From NCBI GenBank assembly GCA_963784995.1, contig CAWATZ010000006.1:1054001-1118000 (forward strand): a stretch of DNA of 64,000 nt, written 5' to 3'. Below are positions 57,714-64,000 of the stretch, one piece after another; position 1 is the stretch's first letter, and every line of letters begins with the position of its first letter. Under the pieces are notes generated by a model. That model worked only from the letters and a program-made list of their open reading frames with translations, searched no databases and had not been told where the DNA came from. The DNA comes from CAWATZ01 sp963784995 (GTDB lineage: Bacteria > Planctomycetota > Planctomycetia > Gemmatales > Gemmataceae). Made by a program: the position numbers and the translations under genes.

Positions 57714-57810
57714 CTCCCTCTCCCGCTGGGGAGAGGGGTCGGAGGTGAGGGGTATGGGATAGTCCCCGAGCCCCTCACCCCCGACCCCTCTCCCCAGCGG
57801 AGAGAGGGGA
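57714..57810. repeat. Palindrome, CCCCTCTCCCCGCTGGGGAGAGGGG family, copy 2
   Basis: About 40-base arms with minor mismatches; a relative of 28264-28376. Here it is intergenic, between the two TadE-type genes. Confidence 0.9.
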
Positions 57811-57834
57811 GTAAGAGAACAGAGGAGAGCGAAC

Positions 57835-58298
57835 GTGATTATCCAGCAACGACCGGGCATGCGACGGGCGCCACGGCGGTCGAGACAGCCGTGGTCTTGA
57901 TCCCCTTGACAATGTTCGTTTTCGCCATTTTCGAGTTCGGCTGGCTGCTGATGAACTGGAACTTGCTCAACAACGCCGCCCGCGAGGGCTGCCGCTACGC
58001 CCTGGCCAACAACACCAGTTCCACGATCACAACGGACGTTCAGACAACCGTCACCACCTTCATGGCGGGGACCAGCGCGAACTTCACCAACTTCACCGTC
58101 ACCATGGGTGGGACGCAGGCATCCACCGGAACCACGGTCTCCGGAACCACAAGCGGGATTAACAGCCTGGCCGCAGGGGACCTGATCAGCGTCAAGGTGT
58201 CCGGAAAGTTCCGCGTGTTGAACGTGATTCCGTATTTCACCATGCCGGCCATCACTCTGACCAGCAACGTCACCATGGTTTGCGAGGGCGCAACCTGA
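57835..58298 (+). CDS. Second TadE/TadF-like protein, one missing base
   Basis: About 154 aa after inserting one G near 57869. Start GTG 57835 follows GAGGAGAG. The joined N-terminus reads MIIQQRPGMRRGATAVETAV followed by VLIPLTMFVFAIFEFG, which has the TadE Glu in the hydrophobic segment and NAAREGCRYAL after it. Without the repair the start would fall at 57891 and lose the Glu. Between the first tadE and tadG-like genes. Confidence 0.8.
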
Positions 58299-58359
58299 CC
58301 CGGTCTGCTTGTGGCGAAGATAGGCATCCAGTTTTTCCCGTCCCAAGGAGATTCCGCAC

Positions 58360-61300
58360 GTGATCAACTCGGCACACGTCTCTGCTGGCCGGCTTACCCG
58401 CCGGGGGACCGTCGTTCCCTTGCTGGCGCTCACCGTTGTAGCGCTGGTCGCCTTTCTGGCATTGGCGATCGATCTTGGAATGCTGGCGGTGGCCAAGACC
58501 CAGGTGCAGCAGGCCGCGGACCTGGCGGCGCTGACCGCTTCACGTTCCATCAATGGCAGTGCAACCAACAACTATAACCAGAGCACGGCCACGACCAACG
58601 CCCAGAACGTCCTGGGTTACAACGTGATCCTGGGACAGAAGATTCAGTCGTCGCAGCTGACCCTCACCTATGGCTCGTACGACTACAACCAGACCTCGCA
58701 GACGTTCAACGCCAATTACCCGGCCACCAGCGGCCAGCCGTATACCGCAATCGCAGCCACGGTCACAGCGAACAGTTTGCCCGCCGCGTTCAGCACCATC
58801 TTCGGGCAGCAATTCCTTCCCAGTGTCTCGGCCACGGCCCAGGCGGTCCACCGCCCCCGCGACATTGCCCTGGTGATGGACCTGTCCGGCTCCATGCGCC
58901 TGGGCACCTGCCTGGGATTTGACCCGCTGCCGACGAGTCTCCAGTATAACCGCACCAGCAACAACCCGGACACCAACGTGCCGGCGTTCGGCCACTATTC
59001 CTCGAGCAGCGCCGGCCTGGTCTATTCCGGCGCAACGCAAACGTCGGCAACTTCGAGCTATTCGGTCCCGCCGACCAACACAACCCTGGCGAGCACCTCG
59101 TACACCTTGACCTACATCAACAACTTCTATCAAAACGCTGCTTATGCAAGCACCCTGGTGCGTGCGTTTGACTCCTACACGAGCACGGATGGCGGCAACA
59201 CCTGGATCGCGCCAACTTCTGGATCGCCGCAGCTGCCTCCGTCCAGCTACGCCACCGTGCCGGGCGGCGACGTTCCTCTCTGGAAAAACGGGGGCACCAC
59301 AACTTACGCCCAGCACGTTCAGGACGTGGTGGGGAGTTCCAGCCGGAACAAATGGTGGGAGCTGGACGGCTACTCGGGCGATACCAGCGGCTCGTTCAAC
59401 AACACCGACCTGGGAACCAGCAGCTACACCAGCGGCTCGTTCAACGCTTACACCCAGGGACCCGGCTACTACGGCAAGACCTTCTTCAGCTGGCCTCCCG
59501 ACCCGCGCCGGCCGCTGAACACCGGCACAGCCACCGCGTGGAGTACGACCACAGCCGACGCCACGACGATCAACCAGTTCTTGCAGGATTTCGGCTACGG
59601 CACCTCGACCGATTTTGCCAACGCGGCTTTCACGACCACCTGGAAGCCGTCGGCGAACGTTTCGACCTCGGCCACCTCCATCACGTTCGCCTCGACCCCC
59701 ACAGGCTTCCCGGTCAGCGGCTTACCCACGACGACGTTCCAGGTCGTGATCAGCACCGGAGGAACCAACAAGGAAATCATGACGGTCACCGCGGCTTCCG
59801 GGACCACCTGGACCGTCTCGCGCGGGCAGGCGGGGACCACGGCGCAAAGCTACTTCTCGACCACGACCTACACCGTCGGTCTGGTGACCGCCTCGCCCCT
59901 CTACGGAATCTACGGCGCCTCCGTGCCGTTCGGCAACTCCACCTCGGGCAGCCAGACCTGGCCCTGGCCCAACGACAGCGGCGCCACCCTCAGCACCTAT
60001 CTGACCACGAAAGTCTACGCCCCTGTGACTGTGGCCTCAACCGCTCGGTTTCTCCAGACAACCGACGCGGTTTACCAGAGGATCATGCGCCTGTACAACT
60101 GGAACTACGTCGTTGATAACTACAACTCGGCAGGGACCGGGAGTACCTATCCCGGCACAACTCCTTGCGATTGGCGCATCCGCTTCTTCGGCACCAACGA
60201 TAACACCAAGCTCTTCAACTCATCGAACGGTTCTCTGAATCTGCCCGGTGCTTCGACTTACACGATCAATTACAATGAGATCCTGCGCTGGCTCGCCACC
60301 ACGCCGAACCCCTTCCCACAGCAGCTGCGTGGCGGCCGGATCAAGTACTACGGCTCGATTCCGACTGCGATCACCGGAAGCTATCCCAGCTATGGCAGCA
60401 CCGATCAGCGCTTCTGGGTCGAGTTCATCAACTACGTACTCGGCTTCTGCCAGACTGGCTCGACCACGTACGTGGACCTCAGCGGCGCCGGCTCCAGCTA
60501 CCAGCAAATCGGTTACGGCGGCGATTTCACCTGGGGGACCAAAAGCATCAACAGTCCGCCTTCGTCAACGCAATACGTGAACTATTCGGATAACCCAGCC
60601 CGCGGCAAGCTGCGGTTCTGGTTCAGCCCCATCCTCCTGAGTGATTATCTGCAGAATTACAACCTGGGGGACCTCAACCTCAATGGGATTGTCAGCGGCT
60701 ACTTCCTCAAGCAGGCCGGGGATACGTACGAAGCGCCGACCTACGTGGCCAAGCAGGCTTACGTGGCCGCCGTCAGCACGATGCAAACGGACCATCCCAA
60801 CGACTGGGTCACGGTCGTTCCTTACAGCTGGCCCCGGAGTGGCTCAAGCGGAGCGGCAGCCTACAGCACCAGCTTCGGGCGTTTCAATTGTGTCAGCTCC
60901 CCGCTGGGGAACAACTACAACTACGCGACCTCGGCCCTCCTGTTTCCCTTCTCCACGATCAACGCCGACGGTTCCCCCAACAACACCGAGATCACTCCCT
61001 ACGATGCCGATCCTGCCACGGGGAAAATCCCTTCGGCCAACCTGGTTGATACGCCGCGCGCGGATGGCGATACCTGCTTCGCCATGGCCCTGATGCTGTG
61101 CTACAATCAGTTTGCCGTCACGCCGTCCAATGATACCACCTTGCGCACCTTCGTCACCAACACCCCCATCACCTTCCCCACCGGCATGGCGGGAGGAATG
61201 GGACGCAAGGGGGCCCAGAAGGTCATCATCTTTGAAACCGATGGTCTGCCCAACTGCGCGGCCACCGTCAACAGTAACACTCCGGTGAGCGCGGGCAGTT

Positions 61301-61701
61301 ACAGCTATTTCCCGATCCGTTACGACATGAACCGGCCCACCAGCAGCGAATATCCCGCGGTCCAGGCGTACGGCGACATCAATGATTCCGCGGTCACGAG
61401 CCAGATTACCAGCCTCGTCACGACACTCAAGAGCACTTACGGCACGACCAGGAACCCCTTCCGGCTGTACACCATTGGTTTCGGTCCGGTGTTTTCGGGA
61501 CCCAATGCCAACGCCGGGCTCTCGACCTTGCAATCCATGCAATACACCGCGGGGATGCCGGGGCAGACCACTGCCAGCACCGCGTTGCCGTCCAATCAGG
61601 TCATTGCCGGAAACCTGACGGGTGCCCAGATGTCAACCAACCTGGTTTCCATCTTTACCACGATCTTGCAAAGCGGTGTGCAAATCGCTTTAATCAAATG
61701 A
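58360..61701 (+). CDS. Large TadG-like protein with von Willebrand A domain
   Basis: 1113 aa. Basic N-terminus then a membrane segment (about 16-40), QVQQAADLAALTASRSI in the TadG style, and a DIALVMDLSGSM MIDAS (DxSxS) near residue 168. TadG normally has about 400-600 residues; here the vWA domain is split by a long Ser/Thr/Tyr/Asn-rich insertion (about 190-870) before FETDGLPNC and the final helix. A stretch around 440-505 (SGTTWTVSRGQAGTTAQ) resembles modules seen in phage tail or adhesin proteins. GTG 58360 follows AAGGAG. Likely a surface adhesin associated with a Tad system. Confidence 0.82.
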   Translation: MINSAHVSAGRLTRRGTVVPLLALTVVALVAFLALAIDLGMLAVAKTQVQQAADLAALTASRSINGSATNNYNQSTATTNAQNVLGYNVILGQKIQSSQLTLTYGSYDYNQTSQTFNANYPATSGQPYTAIAATVTANSLPAAFSTIFGQQFLPSVSATAQAVHRPRDIALVMDLSGSMRLGTCLGFDPLPTSLQYNRTSNNPDTNVPAFGHYSSSSAGLVYSGATQTSATSSYSVPPTNTTLASTSYTLTYINNFYQNAAYASTLVRAFDSYTSTDGGNTWIAPTSGSPQLPPSSYATVPGGDVPLWKNGGTTTYAQHVQDVVGSSSRNKWWELDGYSGDTSGSFNNTDLGTSSYTSGSFNAYTQGPGYYGKTFFSWPPDPRRPLNTGTATAWSTTTADATTINQFLQDFGYGTSTDFANAAFTTTWKPSANVSTSATSITFASTPTGFPVSGLPTTTFQVVISTGGTNKEIMTVTAASGTTWTVSRGQAGTTAQSYFSTTTYTVGLVTASPLYGIYGASVPFGNSTSGSQTWPWPNDSGATLSTYLTTKVYAPVTVASTARFLQTTDAVYQRIMRLYNWNYVVDNYNSAGTGSTYPGTTPCDWRIRFFGTNDNTKLFNSSNGSLNLPGASTYTINYNEILRWLATTPNPFPQQLRGGRIKYYGSIPTAITGSYPSYGSTDQRFWVEFINYVLGFCQTGSTTYVDLSGAGSSYQQIGYGGDFTWGTKSINSPPSSTQYVNYSDNPARGKLRFWFSPILLSDYLQNYNLGDLNLNGIVSGYFLKQAGDTYEAPTYVAKQAYVAAVSTMQTDHPNDWVTVVPYSWPRSGSSGAAAYSTSFGRFNCVSSPLGNNYNYATSALLFPFSTINADGSPNNTEITPYDADPATGKIPSANLVDTPRADGDTCFAMALMLCYNQFAVTPSNDTTLRTFVTNTPITFPTGMAGGMGRKGAQKVIIFETDGLPNCAATVNSNTPVSAGSYSYFPIRYDMNRPTSSEYPAVQAYGDINDSAVTSQITSLVTTLKSTYGTTRNPFRLYTIGFGPVFSGPNANAGLSTLQSMQYTAGMPGQTTASTALPSNQVIAGNLTGAQMSTNLVSIFTTILQSGVQIALIK

Positions 61702-62456
61702 TTATGCAGACTTTCGCCGCCGAGTTCATCGACGTAACCAAGACGTACCGAGCCCCGCTGCGGCCTGGCCAGACGGTCCAGGCCCTGCGCGGGGTCAGCT
61801 TCGGGATCGAAGTGGGCGAGGTGTTCGCGCTGCTGGGCCCCAACCGGGCAGGCAAGACGACCCTGCTCAAGGTTCTCCTGGGGCTGTGCCACCCCAGCGG
61901 CGGCCGGGTACTTCGGCTGGGCTTGCCGCTCTCGGAGCGGAGCACCCTGGCGCGTGTCGGCTACATGCACGAGAACCAGGCCTTTCCCCGCTATCTGACC
62001 GCCGCCGCCCTGCTGGAGTTCTACGGCCGGCTGGCCTGGATCTCTGCATCGGCCCTGAAAACTCGCATCCCCCTGCTGCTGGAAACGGTCGGCCTGGCCG
62101 ACCGCGCCGCGGAACCGATCGCCCGCTTCAGCAAGGGGATGGTTCAGCGCCTGGCCCTGGCCCAGGCGATGCTTGCCGGGCCGGACCTGCTCGTCCTCGA
62201 CGAACCCCAGGAAGGGCTCGACCTGGACGGCCGACGGCTGCTGCAAGAGATCATTACCGAGCAGCGCCGGGCCGGCAAGACGGTGCTGGTGGTTTCGCAC
62301 TCCCTGGGCGAAGTGGCCTCGGTCTGCGATCGCGTGGCCGTGCTGGTCCAGGGCCGGCTGGCCTACCTCGGCTCGCTGGCTTCCCTGCTGCGCGATCCGG
62401 ACAAGGGGGTTGACCGGCCGCTCACCGAGGCCCTGGCGCCGATCTATCGCTCCTGA
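61698..62456 (+). CDS. ABC-2 type exporter ATPase
   Basis: 252 aa. Walker A GPNRAGKTT has Arg in place of the usual Gly, but Lys and Thr are kept. The signature is FSKGMVQRLALAQAM (in place of LSGGQ), Walker B LLVLDEPQEGLD, and switch VVSHSLGE. Start ATG 61698 overlaps the TadG stop by four bases (ATGA); ATG 61704 is an alternative. The overlap suggests coupling with tadG. Partner permease is downstream. Cargo unknown. Confidence 0.9.
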   Translation: MIMQTFAAEFIDVTKTYRAPLRPGQTVQALRGVSFGIEVGEVFALLGPNRAGKTTLLKVLLGLCHPSGGRVLRLGLPLSERSTLARVGYMHENQAFPRYLTAAALLEFYGRLAWISASALKTRIPLLLETVGLADRAAEPIARFSKGMVQRLALAQAMLAGPDLLVLDEPQEGLDLDGRRLLQEIITEQRRAGKTVLVVSHSLGEVASVCDRVAVLVQGRLAYLGSLASLLRDPDKGVDRPLTEALAPIYRS

Positions 62457-62468
62457 GGAAACCCCGTC

Positions 62469-63560
62469 ATGAACGTCGGCCGGACCCTCGCCACCCTCAC
62501 CCAGCTGACCCGCGACACATTCCGGCAAGCGTGGGCGTCGGGCATCTCCGTGATGATGCTGGCGGTGACGGCCCTCTGCGTGCTGCTGTGCCTGAGCGTG
62601 AGCGTCTCCGGCGACAAGAAACTGTTCGACTCGGAAGAGCACTCGCTGATTCTTCCCAAAACGCCTCCGGCCGACTTCGCCCGTTCCGTGGCCGTCGTCC
62701 TCTCCAGTTCGGGGCCGCTCGAAACCGTGACCACCACGGCCGCCAGTCACAAGCTCGTTTGGCATCCCGAGAAGGTGGCGAAAGAGGAGGGCGTCGTAAA
62801 GCCCAGCGGCCGGATGGCCCTGGCCTTCGGCGCGGTCCCCTTTGATTTGGCCCGGGAGCGCGGCGATGCGGTCCGCTTCCTGGAGTTGCTCCTGGCCGGG
62901 GGCATTGCCGGCTCCTTTGGCTTGCTGATGGCCCTGGTCTGGACTGCGGGCTTCCTGCCGACCTTTCTGGAACCCAGCGCCGCCTCGGTCCTGCTCGCCA
63001 AGCCCGTGGGACGCTGGCTGCTGCTGGTCGGCAAGTACGTCGGCGTGCTGACGTTCGTGAGCTTCCAGGTGGTGCTCTTCGTCGTCCTGACCTGGCTGGC
63101 CCTGGGCTGCCGCACCGGCGTCTGGGACATGCGCTGCTGGTGGTGCATCCCCCTGCTGGTGCTGGAGTTCGCGGCGCTGTACAGCTTCTCGGTGCTGCTC
63201 GCCGTCGTGACCCGCAGCACGGTGGCCTGCGTCTTCGGCTCCTTCCTCTTCTGGCTGCTGGCGTGGGGCATCAACTACGGCAGCGTCATGGCCAGCCGGA
63301 TGCAGGATTCGCAGCACCTCAGCCCCGTCACGGTGACCCTGACCCAGGCCGCATACTGGATCTCCCCCAAGCCCATTGACGCGGGACTGATCCTGTTCAA
63401 CGCCCTCGACGCCAAGACGGACTTCGGCAAGCCGCTGATCTTCCAGCACCTCGAATCCTGGAGCGGCTATTCCCCGCAAGGGTCGCTCCTCTCTTCCCTC
63501 GCCATCGCCGCCGTGCTGCTGGCCCTGTCCGGCTACGAACTGAACACCAAGGACTATTGA
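62469..63560 (+). CDS. ABC-2 type exporter permease
   Basis: 363 aa. Six probable membrane segments (about 26-46, 136-160, 185-205, 217-240, 245-265, 335-355). An extracytoplasmic or loop region lies at about 50-130. It partners the preceding ATPase, 12 bases upstream; ATG 62469 follows GAGGAAA. No specific family recognised beyond ABC-2 type. Confidence 0.8.
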   Translation: MNVGRTLATLTQLTRDTFRQAWASGISVMMLAVTALCVLLCLSVSVSGDKKLFDSEEHSLILPKTPPADFARSVAVVLSSSGPLETVTTTAASHKLVWHPEKVAKEEGVVKPSGRMALAFGAVPFDLARERGDAVRFLELLLAGGIAGSFGLLMALVWTAGFLPTFLEPSAASVLLAKPVGRWLLLVGKYVGVLTFVSFQVVLFVVLTWLALGCRTGVWDMRCWWCIPLLVLEFAALYSFSVLLAVVTRSTVACVFGSFLFWLLAWGINYGSVMASRMQDSQHLSPVTVTLTQAAYWISPKPIDAGLILFNALDAKTDFGKPLIFQHLESWSGYSPQGSLLSSLAIAAVLLALSGYELNTKDY

Positions 63561-63564
63561 GAGC

Positions 63565-63660
63565 CAGCCCGCCGAGCCGCGCAACGCAGCGCAGCGGAGG
63601 AAGCGGTCCACCGAAGGACCGCTTCCTCCGCTGCGCTGCGTGCGCGGCTCGGCGGGCCTG
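63565..63660. repeat. Long palindrome with AGCGGAGGAAGCGGTCC arms
   Basis: About 43-base arms, CAGCCCGCCGAGCCGCGCAA and complement, with a GGTCC/GGACC centre, directly after the permease stop; a plausible terminator. Confidence 0.93.
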
Positions 63661-63771
63661 GATCCGTCCCGCGACCTGTTGACCTTGCCAACGCGGTTCC
63701 TTCCGGGTGAAATAGGAGGGAAGAAACGCTGCTCAGTTGAACAGCAAAGGAACCATTCCGAGGAGGCTCTC

Positions 63772-64000
63772 ATGACTACCCGGCGCCCCTTGGTTGTCCC
63801 TCTGATACTGCTCGCGACCGCAATCGTCCTGGCTGTCGCGTTGTTGCTTCTGCCTCCCTGGACCAGCCCGGATGGGGTCCCCTGGTCCCTCCTGCGAGAT
63901 AAGTTTGTCACACCTCAAGACCCTGAGGTGGAGAATCGGCTGAGTGCGCGCCGGCTCGAGGTGGCCCAGTGGCGCACTCAGGCCAAGCGAGAAGTCGTCA
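63772..64000 (+). CDS. Single-pass membrane protein, 3' end cut off
   Basis: 76 residues visible. ATG 63772 follows AGGAGG. One membrane segment (about 7-29; LVVPLILLATAIVLAVALLL), then a hydrophilic tail with several Arg and Glu (SARRLEVAQWRTQAKREVV). Too little remains to name a family. Confidence 0.7.
   Translation, partial: MTTRRPLVVPLILLATAIVLAVALLLLPPWTSPDGVPWSLLRDKFVTPQDPEVENRLSARRLEVAQWRTQAKREVV

Noticed and set aside
61596..63911. Open frame of 771 codons on the minus strand
   Set aside because: Antisense to the ABC ATPase and permease genes; its composition is that of a GC-rich shadow frame.

Overview
The window reads as chromosomal DNA of a planctomycete, most likely of the Gemmataceae/Gemmatales. 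The grounds are high GC, a TIGR02996 repeat-companion protein, WD40 and HEAT-like proteins of the kind common there, a PVC-type heme c/ThuA dehydrogenase, a CSPSR sulfatase, an ECF sigma factor paired with a giant anti-sigma receptor, and outer-membrane genes (LptD-like, Wza-like, AsmA-like). No rRNA, tRNA, integrase, transposase or plasmid functions were seen. The assignment is inference from gene content.

Layout. 1-5.7 kb: a Tat-exported enolase-superfamily enzyme (cut by the window edge), acetyl-CoA synthetase, a DUF6941-like protein and a secreted PQQ-type beta-propeller. 5.8-16.8 kb: a promoter and long LptD-like gene, a CRISPR-like tandem duplication, dgkA, an M20 peptidase, a double-protease/TPR protein and a WD40/HEAT protein. 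16.8-27 kb, mostly minus strand: HEAT/propeller protein, patatin phospholipase, glycogen synthase, a DevBCA/MacAB-like exporter (adaptor, ATPase, permease) and asparagine synthase. 27-32 kb: SDR, fatty acid desaturase, Uma2-family protein and a 529-aa orphan. 32-41.8 kb: LamG/heme c/ThuA fusion, TIGR02996 protein, sulfatase, dual-specificity phosphatase, Pro/Gln-rich protein, VanZ-like protein and metallophosphoesterase. 41.9-48.5 kb: the ECF sigma factor and its 2025-aa zf-HC2/FecR/VIT/vWA/TPR partner. 48.5-57 kb: PD40 propeller, Wza-like lipoprotein plus AsmA-like giant, stress-type glycine-zipper protein, and a MoaD-like/Asp-box propeller pair. 57-64 kb: TadE, TadE/F and TadG-like genes running into an ABC-2 type exporter and a truncated membrane protein.

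Two features run through the whole window. First, long hairpin-forming palindromes of several recurring families sit between most genes. At five places they are read as protein: inside glgA and the AsmA-like gene, at the N-termini of the lptD-like and protease genes, and at the C-terminus of the SDR. Second, about 14 single-base indels break otherwise full-length, well conserved genes (acs, lptD-like, protease/TPR, glgA, asnB, SDR, desaturase, tadE2). Their number and context look more like sequencing or assembly error than pseudogenes, so these genes are annotated across the breaks.

Most promising for follow-up: the protein-coding palindromes, the sigma/giant anti-sigma pair, the MoaD/Asp-box pair, and the CRISPR-like duplication at the start of dgkA.
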